A stretch of 64,000 nt of DNA from Monocercomonoides exilis (taxonomy: Eukaryota > Preaxostyla > Oxymonadida > Polymastigidae), in the NCBI GenBank assembly GCA_001643675.2, contig LSRY02000001.1, forward strand, positions 677,501-741,500, read 5' to 3'. Of the stretch, positions 48,086 to 59,631 are shown in pieces; within the stretch, counting starts at the first letter, position 1, and each line of letters opens with the position of its first letter. The notes under the pieces were generated by a model. It was not told the DNA's origin and ran no database searches. It saw only the letters and a list, made by a program, of their open reading frames with translations. A program made the translations under genes and the position numbers.

Positions 48086-48900
48086 AAAATATTCTATTCT
48101 TCTTTTTTTTCATTATAAGCTCTTTGTAAAGAATTGCATCTTAAATTTTTGTTTCAATTATGCCTGAGAAGTTTTATTTTAACCTTGTTTGCTTCGGAAA
48201 AATACTTGTATGATAATTTCAATATTATAAGATTTCGCTATTGAAATCGATTTATGAGATTGAATTCCAGTTTTGCTATTAAATGAGGAATTTCGTTAAT
48301 GATCAAGATAAAAATTATATGAAACTCACTCAATCAAATTTCAAAGGAAAAAAGTCTTTTAAATTATTATATTATAAGAATTAAACATGCGTAGCTTATT
48401 GATTGTATTTATAATATTCTCATTGCCAACAATTAAAGCAAGGCTGATTTGAACAAAAGATAGTTATTTGAGTTAAAATATGAATCTAAATCGTGAAGAT
48501 TTAATTAAACTCGACGAAATATTACATTAATTATTGTTTCAACAACTCGACTGATCTATGTCAAACGACTGATCTTTGTCATTCGACTGATCTCGACAAA
48601 GATCTGTCGATTAACCACAATGAAATTTTAATAAGAACTAAAAAATAATTTTTGATTTTTTTATTTTTGACAAAAAAAAACTTTTTATTATTAAATATAA
48701 AATGATTAAAACTCAAAAAAATGTTTAATAATCAGAAATGCAATTTAAAATATCGAAAAGAAATTATAAATAATTAAAAAAAAAAAAAAATAAACAGTTA
48801 GAAAAGATAACGTTTTATCGGTCGACTTGTCGAGTCGCTCGAAAAATGTCGGTCTGTCGCAGAGGACTAGTCAATATGGGTAAAATATGTAAATACAAAC

Positions 48901-50001
48901 TATCTTCAAGTGCATGTAAAGATGTTACACTTGAAGTTGGAGTTGAACTTTGGTTCAATCGATTAAGTAATCTGGCTTATATTTTTCATTTGCCAATTCT
49001 TTTTTCTGTCTTTTTTGCTCAGCTTTTGTAATTAGATCAGAGAGGAAAAGTTGATTTGCCTCAAAATCTTCCTCCGATAATGGGTTTTGCAATATGTGAT
49101 AATTTGTTAAACAGAACGCAACGTAAAAGTATTCAGCAATTGAAGAAATTTTTAAGGGCCAAGGTCGACGAAATATTGTAAATAATGTTTTCAAACGACC
49201 AAAAAACCGTTCGACGATTTCTCTATGTGCTGCAAGCTCTGGTGTCCCTACAGGTTTGGTTATTATTGCTCCCAATTCACTTTTAGCACCAATATAAGCA
49301 GAATCTGCCATGATTTTTCCTCCATCCAAACGTGCTGCGAACTGAGAGTAATGCTCACGAAACACGACATAGTCGTGAACTGCTCCGCCATGAACCTTGC
49401 TGACTGTGCTTGCAGTTCCTGTTTTTGGATTCACTCCCACTTCAACTTTTACACAATAAATTTTGTGCTTACCACTGAAACAGTCGCTTCCACAATTAAA
49501 TTCTTTTCCTGTTTTGTTTACCGGTAAAACTGTACAGTCTAAAACAAGTGCCACCTCCTCCATTCCACGAATTCTGTCAGGTCTAAACGTGAGAAACACA
49601 TCAGATAAAGAAACTTTGACGGATTGCAAGAACGAATGAATAAGTCGAATAGTTGCATCTTGCGTTTTAAGAAAAGGTGATGTGATGAGATGAGAAACTG
49701 TTGGTGATCCAAAATGAAAAAAATTTAATAACAAGAATAACTGATCGTCCAATTTTTCAATAACTCTTCGTTTCCCCGGATGAGGGTATATCTCAGGTTG
49801 AACAAGACGAACAAGAAGATCAAACTCACTCTTTGTGAAACCAGTCATTCTGAAAAAGCCCAAATCTTTGTTAGTGAATTTGGACAATGCGTTTTCAATC
49901 AATGACAGTTTCATTTCTTCCTCTTTTTGATGAGTAATTTTAGGAAGAGCATTTCTTTCTTCAACGTGAGTTAAAATTTCCAAAAAATTAGATTGACTCA
50001 T
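48901..50001 (-). pseudogene. Harbinger/IS5-type DDE transposase exon 1, copy 2 (catalytic domain intact)
   Basis: Open for 348 codons from ATG 50001. The N-terminus (MSQSNFLEIL) is followed by a helix-turn-helix region (GFTKSEFDLLVRL; DDQLFLLLNFFHFGSPTVSH). The DDE_Tnp_4 catalytic core has Asp155 in VLDCTVLPV, the Lys/His-rich CFSGKHKIYCVKVEVGVNP loop, HD at 209-210, Asp233 in MADSAYIGA, and Glu264 in IVERFFGRLK. This is the only copy in the window with all catalytic residues and no internal stop. Near the C-terminus, at about residue 341, a single-base frameshift diverts NEKYK into DYLID-stop. The displaced frame continues NRLNQSSTPTSSVTSLHALED to a GTTTGT donor at 48900, so the link to exon 2 is lost. 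Confidence 0.8.
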
Positions 50002-50326
50002 TTTCAGAATAAGATATAAAGAATTGATCGAATGAATCCATTATTTGGAAATTTTTTTGTGATCCCCTTGTCCCACTTTATATATAATTCATCGTGAATG
50101 AATCAAAACGTTTTATCTTTGACTTTTTTGTTTTAGCACTTGAAAAAAAGAGGTTGATGAAAACAATTACAATTGACAATTACACAACGTTTTAGTTCTT
50201 AGGTTTTCATTTATCCGGTTATTTGTTTTTTTAATGGGAATACTGATAAAAATGATCTAATCCATGATTTGGATTTTGTTTTGGTTTATTCAGAATTTTT
50301 TGATCAATCAAAAGTTTTGTTTTTCC
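50002..50326. other. Spacer between Harbinger copy 2 and pogo copy 2
   Basis: Upstream region of the minus-strand transposase (contains GTGATCCCC, reminiscent of GTGATCA near other copies) and the 5' side of the pogo copy. Element boundaries not resolved. Confidence 0.35.
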
Positions 50327-51832
50327 ATGAGCATGGAAGAAGATCGAGATGGTTTGAATTTTTATTTTGCTTTGAAACTTCATTATTATTATTATAAAGA
50401 TGATTTTTCGAGAGTTATTAAGTTGCTTGAAGATGCAGAATACAGTCGTTATGAAAACAAAATCGAAAGATGCGCACACATTTATATTGATCATGGAATA
50501 AAGAAATGCATCATTGTTTCGGCAGCATTTATAAACAGAAGCGCTCTCAATAGAGCAATTGAAGCTGTCAAAGATGGGAGAGATTGCTTTGTTAAATGCA
50601 GACCTCTTGCTTTGAACAAAGAAAAAACTGCAATATTCAAAGGAGAACTTTCTAATTTCGCTTGGGACAATAAACACAAAATAATGAAGGAGGCACGATT
50701 GTTTGTTTGGGTTATTATTTGTTTTAGGTTTTTTATTGTCACAAAATTGTTTTTTTTTTTATTAAATTGCTTTTTTTTTTTAAATTATCTTTCAGGCTTC
50801 AAGCCTTATTCAAAATAAACCAAAAGAGGAAATTATTGACCATTCAGTTTGTCGCTCTTGGACTTTCAACGTTATCAAAAAAAGTGAAAATCTCTTATTA
50901 AAAACACCTGTTCAAATTCCAGCGACACGAATTGCTCACAGCACTCAAGAGTGTATTGGAAGATGGTTTGATCGATTGGAAAAACTTTAAAACGATCACA
51001 ATTTCCTTCAACAACTCGTGTTCAATTTTAATGAATGTTGCATGAAAAGCGAAGAGAGAAAAATTCCAAAAGTTTTTTCAATGACCGATGCTCCTTCACT
51101 AACGCTAAGGCAGCAATCACATCCCCAAAATACATCGTTGTTGATTGTAATTGCTACAGACAGAACTCACACAGAACATGCATGATACTTTTTGGAAAAG
51201 AAGTTTATTAGGAATACAAAATGGCAAACAGTCGAGAATTATTAATTATTCCTGCAGAAACTGCTTCAATGACTAAAGAAAGATTTGAATACATTTTTCT
51301 TAATTCTATCATTCCAGCAATCGAATATAGAAGAAGCTCAATTGCAGAAAAATTTGCAAATGCGTTAAATAACATGGACTCCCTTCATTCTCATGTAACT
51401 TCAGACAAAATTAGTTTGGCATCAATGCATAGAATTGATTTGGCTCTTCCTCCTTCGCATTCATCTCATTTCATTCAACCGTTAGACAAATATGTTAACG
51501 CAAATTTGAAAAGCAAGCTTGAAGAAAGTGATACTGATGTTTTCATTGACTCTGCAGAAGGAAGAAGAACACATTTTATCAGGAGGCTGCAGATCGCATT
51601 GCATCATGCGTTGTCCCCTGCAACAGTCATTGCTTCTTGGAGGGATTCAGGAATGTGGCCACTTAACAAAAAGCTCGTGTGCGATTCCCTTCCATTAACA
51701 AAACCTGACAATGTTATTGTTTCTCCTTTCTTAATGGATAAAACAAAAGAATCTTTTAGTGGAAGAATTTATTTATCTTCCGATCCATTTGCCTTATTTT
51801 CAAATGGATTAACTTCATATATAACACTTTAA
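50327..51832 (+). pseudogene. Pogo-type transposase, copy 2 (decayed)
   Basis: Exon 1 (50327-50704) starts MSMEEDRDGLNFYFA and carries a helix-turn-helix-like stretch (AAFINRSALNRAIEAVKDG). A 91-nt intron (50705-50795, GTTTGG..TTTCAG) leads to ASSLIQNKPKEEIIDHSV and TRIAHSTQECIGRWFDRLEKL, ended by TAA. More frame follows to a TGA (THTEHA), then a shift into 51221-51832. That last part has LPPSHSSHFIQPLDKYVNAN (third catalytic Asp), ASWRDSGMWPLNKK and SGRIYLSSDPF. The second catalytic Asp region (the IMDGG of the sister) is replaced by MHRIDLA-like sequence or lost. Not functional. This is a different subfamily from copies 1 and 3. Confidence 0.65.
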
Positions 51833-51973
51833 TTTATCTTTATCTTTTTTTTATTTCATATATAAAAATAACTTAGTTGAATTGTTGACAAATATTGAAT
51901 AACATGTTTCTTTTAATATTTTTTTTCTTGATTATGAAAAGATGCTTTGAAAAAATAATTGCATTATTTAATA

Positions 51974-52215
51974 TGGGTTATTCTTTTTGAAAAGTCGCAA
52001 ACGTTTAATTTTCTAATATATTAAAGATTTCTTATTTTTATCAAATTTTTATTCCCACAAACAAAACTTCACTAATATTGAATCTATTTCTGGATAATGC
52101 TATTTCATTCATTCTGAAGAAATTTCGTGAGTGGAAACAGAAATTTGAACAAAATGTGAAATTATTGATTTATCTGAAAATTAAACGTTTGCGACTTTTC
52201 AAAAATAATCACCCA
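51974..52215. repeat. Palindromic MITE (type A-related, copy 3)
   Basis: 242 bp with longer, different ends (TGGGTTATTCTTTTTGAAAAG and GTCGCAAACG, inverted at the right) but the same interior motif GTGAGTGGAAACAGAAATTTGA as the other type A copies. It lies 141 bp after the pogo copy 2 stop. Confidence 0.65.
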
Positions 52216-52944
52216 TATATTTCGAGTCAAAGAATCACACAAAGTTGGAATTGTAATTTTCAAATCAGAATGCCCATAAGCAAATCTGATGTTTGGTTTT
52301 TTGAAAATGTCCGGATATTTGAAAGACTATTTAGTAGAACTTTTTCGAATTTATCGGGTAATTTCGTTTTGATTCAATCAATTTGTTTTCTATTTTTCTA
52401 TTTAGTGTTGATGAACTCAATTCGGTATTTTATCTATCTTTTTTTTGATCTCAAATAAGTATATTATGGAAGTGATTTGATCGCTTTGTTAGAGTTTTGT
52501 TCTTGCTGTTATAAATAGTAACTTTCACATGAATCGAACAATAAGTTTGAATAAGTGTGCTTAAGTATGTTTCATTTCATTTTGAACTGATTGCTAAAAT
52601 TCGTTTAAGTTCAGATGATTATTACAAATGCAGTTTTGGAAGTTTCTCGTCTAAACAAACATGATCGATTTAAAAAAATAATGTGAATGAAATATATTTT
52701 TAAGACAATTCCTTTTTTTGTATTAATAACTTTTATCATTTCAAATTGAAGTAATTGTTTTAATGAGATAAAGTTTCAAATCAACAAAGCTGTTGAAAGT
52801 AATATTTCATAAAAATTTTTAATGTTTTTTTGTATAAATTAAGTATGCATTTTAAAAAATAAAACAATTTGAACAAAACCAAGTGTTTTTATTATTATTG
52901 ATATAGAAGATAAAAATTCATAATGGATTGTATTTATATATCAA
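52216..52944. other. AT-rich DNA between MITE and Harbinger copy 3
   Basis: GTAGAACTTTTTCGAATT at about 52331 recurs as GTAGAACTTGTTCGAATT at 54703 and as GTTGAACTTTTTCGAATT at 62553, possibly marking outer parts of Harbinger copies. Nothing else is recognised. Confidence 0.35.
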
Positions 52945-54500
52945 TTAATCATTACGCTGGTTTAATAATAATTGAAGCGGACTCAGAATTTGCGTGTTTT
53001 GAGTAGCTGAAGATGAAGATGAAGATGAAGATGCAGAAGCTGATGATAAAGATGAAGAGGAAGCAGGAAAAACTGGAAAAGGAGCAGAAGAAGATGGCAA
53101 GAAAATGTTTGTTGATTTCCATTGCCCAGGGAGAAACCAATCAAGTGAATGATCACTTGATTGTGAACCTGGAATTTCTCTTTCTCTTTCTCTTTCCAAT
53201 CGACAAACACTTTCTTCTTCTCTTTGGCTCTCAATCTGTTCTCTTTCTTCTTCTCTCTAGCTTATGGCATGATCAACGGCGACTAAATTCTATGTTCGCC
53301 CTACCAATTAACAAAAAAAATATGGTTAATGTGAATGTTCAAAAAATGTTTTATTTGTATAAAAAATAAAGTTATGGTTAATATTTCAACAAGTAAACCT
53401 TCTCTTTGGGCTCCTAGAGAAGAAATTCTGGGTGCTGGCATATTTCCAGGATTCAATTTATTTTTGATTTTCGTGTTGTATCTTTCATTTGCAATCCGTT
53501 TTGCTTCTTTTTTCTGTAAATAATCGTGAACCAAACTGTCCAAAAATCGTTGATTTGCTTCTTCGTCTTTTATAGTGAGAGGGTTTTGATGAATGTGATT
53601 ATTAGTGAGACAACAAGCAACAAAAAAGGACTCTCCGATTTTTTCAACATCTAAAGGCCAAAAATTACGAAAGACAAAGAATTATGTCTTGAGTCTTCCG
53701 AAAAAACGTTCAACAATAACCCTTTTTGACGAAATTTCCTTTGTCCCTACTGGTTTGCTAATGACAGCCCCAAGCTCTGGTCTCGCACCCACATAAGCTG
53801 AATCTGCGAGTATTTTCGATCCTTCCATTTTGTCCTGAAACTTTGGATAGTGCTCTTTAAACACGCTGAAATCGTGTGTTGAACCTGTGAAAACCTTGCT
53901 TATAGTGCTCGCTGTGCCCGTCCTTGGATTTACTCCAACTTCCACTTCAACGCAATAGTAATGATGCTTTCCACTATAGAACTTCTTTCCTTCCTTCAGT
54001 TTTCATCCTGGTCTGCAAATAGGAATCACAGCGCAATCAAGTACAATCCCAACATCCTTCATTTCATCCAACCTGTCTTTGCGAAATGTTAGGAATAAAT
54101 CTGCCAATTGGTGTTTGAGAGAAGATGTTATTGAATGAAACAATCTGTTTGTCGCACTCTGAGAATCGTAGAAAGGGGAAGCAAGCGAAAAGGTTAGTTT
54201 TGGTGAACCATGATGCAAAAAATTCAGAAGCAAAAACAAATGCTCCTCCAAAGTGTTAATTGCTCTGTCTCTTCCACGGTGGTAAGGAGATTCTTTTTGC
54301 AACAGTGATAACAATAGATCGAATTCATTTCTTTAAAACCCTGACAATCGAAAAAATGAGCGAGATGGATCTTCAAGTTTTTCGCAAGCTATTTCAATGA
54401 TGGGACGTTTAACTTTTTCTGTTTTGATTTGGAGAGCTTTCGACAAAACATTACGTATTTCAACACTTTCTAGAATGCTTTCAATGTTGATTTGAGACAT
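52945..54500 (-). pseudogene. Harbinger/IS5-type DDE transposase, two exons, copy 3
   Basis: Exon 1 runs from ATG 54500 to 53399 in one unbroken frame but with three stops: TAA at RLSGF-stop-RNEFDLL, TGA at CRPG-stop-KLKEG, and TAA at GRLKT-stop-FFVFR (sister copies have Leu). Catalytic blocks are VLDCAVIPI, LADSAYVGARPELG and VERFFGRLK. The exon ends AQRE with a phase-1 GTTTAC donor at 53398; the likely acceptor is 53301. Exon 2 has two early TAG codons, then REEEREQIESQREEE, DWFLPGQWKS at about 53123-53094, a Ser/Ala-rich stretch and LLLNQRND, stop at 52945. Three point stops with no frameshift in exon 1 point to fairly recent inactivation. Confidence 0.75.
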
Positions 54501-54930
54501 GATGTTCACTTCTGTAGAGCGTTATTAACAATATATCCCATTAATTGAAGTTTTTTTGAAGGATCATTTTCCTAACATTTATTTTACTGATTGTGAGAAA
54601 TACAATACGGCATTTTCTGAATCTGATTCGTATTATGAAAAGCTTTTGTGAAAAAGAATCGACTTATGAAAATTGATTATATTAAATTGTCAAAGGTCTA
54701 GTAGAACTTGTTCGAATTTTCCCTGCCGCACCGAATTGATTAAAGAAATACGAATTTTGTCTGACTTTTTGAATGTTTCTCGCTCAATTTTGTATTTTCT
54801 CAATCTTTTTCCTGGCAACTCGAGGTTTTTCATATATTTTTTGTTTTGTGACTTGTGATATTCACTTTTTTTGTTTCTTAAATTACTTCATTATTATTTT
54901 GAGTTAGGTTTTCAATTTTGTTTGTATATT
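54501..54930. other. 5' non-coding part of Harbinger copy 3
   Basis: Contains GTAGAACTTGTTCGAATT (see 52216-52944). Terminus not defined. Confidence 0.35.
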
Positions 54931-55172
54931 TGTCAAAATTTTTTTGAAAAGTTCCTTTTATTTAATTTTCAAATAAAATAAAAATTTCATATTTTCATCA
55001 ATTTTTTGTTCCTACTCAAGAAACTTCACCAAAATGGAAACAAATCCAAAAGAATGTTATCATTACCGTTTTTGTGAAGTTTCATAATTGGGAACATAAA
55101 TTTGATCAAAATATGAAATTTTTGTTATATTAGAAAATAAAACAAAAGGAACTTTTCAAAAAATTTTAGACA
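54931..55172. repeat. Palindromic MITE (type A, copy 4)
   Basis: 242 bp with ends TGTCAAAATTTTTTTGAAAAG and TTTTTCAAAAAATTTTAGACA. Arms carry GGAACTTTTC/GAAAAGTTCC and AAATTTCATATTT-type blocks in inverted order. Confidence 0.75.
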
Positions 55173-55617
55173 TTTATTATATATTAATTAAACTTTTTAT
55201 GATATGTTTTTTGAGTTTTGTATAATTTTTGTACAGTGCCTTTGTATCATGTTTTAAAGCAATTTTAACTAGCATAGATAACTTATATCCATTTTTAACA
55301 CTATTTTTTATATGTTTAATATAAATATGAGAGTTCTAAATGTTTCAATATTTTTTTTTAACAGATTCACTAATTTCATATTTTTATTTTTTGTTTTAAG
55401 TGTTAACAAGCAAACAATGATATGCAATGAATTTTTCTTGTATTTATATATATGTTTAATATGTGCTTAAACAAAAAAACTTATCAATTACAAAATTATA
55501 TTGTATTAATATAAAAAGGGAACCAAGGTGAAATGAAAAATACAATATAGTTATAAAAAACTCAGTGCTTTGAGTTCAACAAGCTCTGCAAAAGATTTTC
55601 GCTGACTCTTTTTTCTT
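55173..55617. other. AT-rich DNA 3' of Harbinger copy 4
   Basis: No gene recognised. Confidence 0.4.
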
Positions 55618-56024
55618 TTATTGAAGCACTGGAGGAAAAAGCAAAAGGGAAAAAGGACAACGACGTTTGTTGGAACAGTCGAAGAGATTTCCACTAATTT
55701 GGCAAAAACCACTTTGACGATTTATCACTGTTTCTTTCTCTTTCTTCATCTTCATCTCTTTCGTTAATAATAATTTCATCTCTCCTTTCCTTTTCTTCGA
55801 CAGTTTTCTTTTCTTTCTTCTCCTTTTCATCTTTTCTTTCTTTTTCTCTTTGATCTTCCCCAGTTCGCTGCTCTTGGGCTTCAGAATTGCCTGAAAAACA
55901 TAGTTATGGTAATGTAAATATAAAAACAAGCAAAATAAACATTATAAACGTTAATATGGGTGAAAATAAAAAAGTCTAACTATCTTCCGAATAAAATAGA
56001 GTTGTGATTGATGATGGTGGAGGA

Positions 56025-56032
56025 GCTTCAGG
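56025..56032 (+). repeat. 8-bp target-site duplication, left
   Basis: GCTTCAGG, identical to 59624-59631; flanks the left end of the 56033-59623 element. Confidence 0.85.
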
Positions 56033-56436
56033 GGCATAGGTGTAACTGTCTACCTTTTGCAATTCTGGATTTTTGCTATTAATTTTATGATATTTGAAAA
56101 GCATAAATTATTTAAAAACTTTTGTATGGACAGATTTTTCGAAATTCTTCTTGCTTCTCATGAAAAAAAACTTTTTTTTTAAAATGACCCATAAATATGA
56201 GAATTATGAATAAAAATAAATATTAATGTAAATTTTCCAATCAATAAATAGATACAAGGCTTGTAAATATTATGTTTTCTTTTTAAATAAGAGAATTTAT
56301 CAAAATAAAGCATTTTTCAAAATCTTTTTTAGAAATGAGAATAATTTTGATCAATCCCACGATATAATATAAAATATCCAATAAATAAAATTTTGTATTT
56401 ATGCTTGATAAGTTGAATGGATACTTTCAGTTGTTA
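56033..56436 (+). repeat. Left terminal inverted repeat of the 3.6-kb element
   Basis: About 404 bp, matching the reverse complement of 59221-59623 nearly base for base. Homology ends at AAGTTGAATGGATACT followed by CAGTT. Confidence 0.85.
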
Positions 56437-56832
56437 TGTATACTATCCATTTATATATTGAAGAGTGATAATATATATTATTTATTTTTGTTTTATTTTT
56501 TCATTTCCATATTATGATAATTATTATTCTGATGTATTTTTTGCACTACAAACAGTTTTTATCACTTCGAAGATAATGATTGAAATTACACAAACATTTT
56601 TGTAACAGATAACTTGGTGATTTAGAATTACTTTTTTCATTATTTTCCAACTGTATTCAATTCGCATCAACCAAATTATAATTCAATTGAATAAAGCAAC
56701 GTAGATCAGTAAGAAAAAGCTGAGTTAAAAAAAAAGAAAAGAAAATGAAGGAAGCATAGTATTTTTTCTGAATAATCAATATCTTCTAACTTATCAATGA
56801 AAATTACTGGTTTTAACCCTGCAGTTTTTAAG

Positions 56833-58644
56833 AATAAAGCAATTAGCAAATTGCTCAATAGGTGGAGTCAATTCAAAGGAAACAAAAGGGAAATTGATGA
56901 AATTAAAGGATTGTTTGGATTTGAAAATGGACAATGGAAAATTTGATGGAAGAACGAAAGAAAGAAATGAATAGAACATCAATGAGGAAGAAGAGATATG
57001 TAAATGGAGTGGCTCATTGGTTGATGTTGAGAAGAGCAATGTGGAGATGAGGGAAACAACGATTATGAAGAGCAAGGAAGGTGGATTGCGGGTGAGTGGA
57101 GCGAGTGTGAGGATTGAGAAAGGAGAATTTGAGAACAACAACCCATCTATTGAGGGATATCCATCAGCCAGAAGGAATGCGATTTGTGAAGGGAATGGGG
57201 GGTTGAATGTTGTGAGTGTGAAAGGGGGAGATGGAATGTTGCCAAACACATCGATGTGGATATTGGACGAAGGATGCAAATTGGGAGGGATAGATTCAGA
57301 AAGAGGATCATCATATTTCATCCCCATTTTGGTAGATGTGAAGAATATTTTTCAGCCAAATGGGGATGTGGAGTTGATGATTCTGGGAAAGCTGCTTCTT
57401 CCGCGTGGTTTAACTCTGAGATAAAACATGAAAGAAGGGGATTTTGAGCTTCCATATAAGAGCACCATTGAAGAAGGTGGGTACATATCAGAGAACGAGG
57501 TGCATTCAATGATTTCATTGGAATTACTGAAAGTGATAAAGAACAAAACAGAAGTGAGTGTGTGCATTGTGTTTGGAAAAGATGAATCATCTTCTTCTAA
57601 TGGAATTGTGGTGATGAATAAGAGTGAGAGTCAATCAAAAGGAGAGAAGAATGAAGATGAAGGAGATGAAAATAACAAAAAAGTTCAAAACAACAATGAA
57701 TGGAGCATGGTTGTTATTGTTATAATAGCTGTGCTTTTTTTGATGTTTGAATTTATATTTGTTGTAGTGGTGGTGATATTACGAAAAAACTTAGGGAATC
57801 AGAAAAGAACGTTAAAAAAACAAGAATAGAAAATGAGCAGATAATGGAAAAGATGGAAAGGAGAAGGTAAAGCAATGAAAGAAGCTTTGAGATGAGTGAA
57901 ATGCCATCTACGTTGCTGGAAGGAATGACGAGCCAAATTCCGTTATTGATCGAGGATGAAGAATGCTCATCTGAATCTCCAACAACAAGCAATGATGACG
58001 ATGATGAGATTCTGAATGAAAATGATTTGTCGGTTTTTGGGTTTCCTCCTCCAAGATCTGAGAATGCTTCTGCTTCTGGAGTGCCACAATCATATTCATT
58101 CAATGTTATATCAGCGAAGAAGCCATTTCGAGAAAAGGAGAAAAAGAACATCAAAATGTTGCATTCTGTTATTCATTCAGTGCAAGGCAATTTCACACTG
58201 GGAACAAGAGCGATGGATGTTGTTGATGGGAAGGAGGTTGTTTTGGCAGTTGCAGAGCTGTTTGAGCATTTGATTTCTGTTGGAGACGAAAGGGTGGAAA
58301 TGATGGCGAGGCAGCTGTGCCCATATACAATCTTTGTTGAAGAAGGGAACGAAAATGAAATATACCTATTGACTGAAGAATTGGAGGATGAAAAACAGAA
58401 GGAAGAAATGAAGCGATGGAAGGCACCAGAAATTGGAAATGAAGATGAGGAAGTGGAAAATGATGGAATTGAGCAAGCAGTTGTATTCACACTTGGACTG
58501 ATACTCCATGAAATGACAACAGGGGAAGTGCCATTGAGCGAGTGTGAAGCCGAGGAAGCACAGGAGATGATGAGGGATGGAGTGCGACCGCTGACAGAAG
58601 GAATCGAAGGAAAATATCTGGTTGAGCTGATGGTAAATATGTGA
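56833..58644 (+). pseudogene. Beta-helix-like / transmembrane / pseudokinase receptor, 5'-truncated and decayed
   Basis: Three linked parts. (1) Extracellular beta-helix-like repeats: CKWSGSLVDVEKSNVEM, GGLRVSGASVRIEKGEFENN, NVVSVKGGDGMLPNTSMWIL (about 57000-57300). (2) After a TAA near 57422, FELPYKSTIEEGGYI, then a membrane helix VVIVIIAVLFLMFEFIF (about 57710-57790). (3) After a frame change near 57830, a cytoplasmic part (MSEMPSTLLEGMTSQIPLL) leading to a kinase C-lobe remnant: RWKAPEI (APE motif), VVFTLGLILHEMTTGEVPL and EEAQEMMRDGVRPL. HRD and DFG motifs are absent, so it is a pseudokinase. The 5' repeats are missing and TAG/TAA stops occur. I recall similar receptor families from oxymonad genomes (memory, unchecked). 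It lies wholly inside the 56033-59623 element. Confidence 0.65.
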
Positions 58645-59220
58645 GCAGATGAGACTAATGACAAACCGAAAAAGGACAAAGTGATTTTTTTATTGTTGGA
58701 AATGTTTGAATATAATTTCATTTAACATTGAATATTAATTTTTGCAGCAATAAATAGAAACGGAAAAATTTAAGGTTTGAGCAAAAACATAAAAGCAAAT
58801 TATTCTTATTCTTGAAATTTATCCTTCTTATTTGAAGATTAATTAAAATTTTTAATATTAAAATAAATACACATGCTCATTAACATACACAATGCTTATC
58901 GAATGAACTAAAATTTTTAAAAAACTTGTTGACAATTATTGTGTTGTTTCATCAAATAAGAAATCAACAAATTCAGAAATAATGACTGTGAAGAAAAAAC
59001 AATTGGTTAAAGTTCAAAAACATATACAATTAAATAACTGAACAACATACACAACATTAACAAAAATGATAATGCAAGCAACAAATAATGCTCTTTAATT
59101 TACAAGATTTGAAAAAATTCAATTTTCCTGAAACATATCATCTGAATCATCAAAGAACACTAAAAAACTGAATGTTCAACCACATTAAATAATAGTGGAT
59201 ATCTGAAGATTTATTAATAT
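58645..59220. other. Non-coding interior of the 3.6-kb element
   Basis: A/T-rich, no gene. Lies between the receptor pseudogene and the right terminal repeat. Confidence 0.45.
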
Positions 59221-59623
59221 AATAACTGCAAGTATCCATTCAACTTATCAAGCATAAATACAAAATTTTATTTATTGGATATTTTATATTATATCGTGGG
59301 ATTGATCAAAATTATTCTCATTTCTAAAAAAGATTTTGAAAAATGCTTTATTTTGATAAATTCTCTTATTTAAAAAGAAAACATAATATTTACAAGCCTT
59401 GTATCTATTTATTGATTGGAAAATTTACATTAATATTTATTTTTATTCATAATTCTCATATTTATGGGTCATTTTAAAAAAAAAGTTTTTTTTCATGAGA
59501 AGCAAGAAGAATTTCGAAAAATCTGTCCATACAAAAGTTTTTAAATAATTTATGCTTTTCAAATATCATAAAATTAATAGCAAAAATCCAGAATTGCAAA
59601 AGGTAGACAGTTACACCTATGCC
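59221..59623 (-). repeat. Right terminal inverted repeat of the 3.6-kb element
   Basis: Inverted counterpart of 56033-56436, ending CAGTTACACCTATGCC. Confidence 0.85.
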
Positions 59624-59631
59624 GCTTCAGG
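59624..59631 (+). repeat. 8-bp target-site duplication, right
   Basis: GCTTCAGG, identical to 56025-56032. Confidence 0.85.

Larger units (their letters stand above)
45905..48869. mobile_element. Nested element with diverged TIRs and a 7-8 bp target duplication
   Basis: Left end TAAGCCTCTGTGACA; right end, reverse-complemented, TAGTCCTCTGCGACA (12 of 15 match). Flanks TTCAATAT (45897-45904) and GTCAATAT (48870-48877) give a 7-bp perfect or 8-bp imperfect duplication. Subterminal CGACTGATCT repeats lie at 48548-48610 and TCGACTTGTCGAGTCG near 48820. An 8-bp duplication suggests the hAT superfamily, but no hAT transposase is visible. The element sits inside the intron of Harbinger copy 2. The interior holds only weak ORFs (46066-46374 minus; 47083-48085 plus). 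Confidence 0.55.
45113..50001 (-). mobile_element. PIF/Harbinger-type transposon, copy 2, intron split by a nested element
   Basis: Coding part of the least damaged copy. Transposase exon 1 is 50001-48901, intron 48900-45834, exon 2 45833-45113. The intron contains a separate 2,965-bp element (45905-48869); without it the intron is 102 nt, like the sister copies. Outer termini of the transposon were not located. Confidence 0.65.
56033..59623. mobile_element. 3,591-bp element with ~403-bp TIRs and 8-bp TSD, carrying a host-like pseudogene
   Basis: The two ends are long, essentially identical inverted repeats starting GGCATAGGTGTAACTGTC. The element sits in codon Ala/Gly of NPEA in Harbinger copy 4 and duplicated GCTTCAGG. 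An 8-bp duplication fits hAT or P-like superfamilies, but such long terminal repeats are unusual for those. No transposase is visible inside. The interior holds a decayed receptor-pseudokinase gene, so it looks like a non-autonomous, gene-capturing (Pack-type or foldback) element. Near-identical terminal repeats imply recent movement or gene conversion. Confidence 0.85.

Noticed and set aside
45905-48869. Firm assignment of the nested element to hAT
   Set aside because: The 7-8 bp duplication is suggestive, but no hAT transposase or BED finger is visible and the terminal repeats are diverged.
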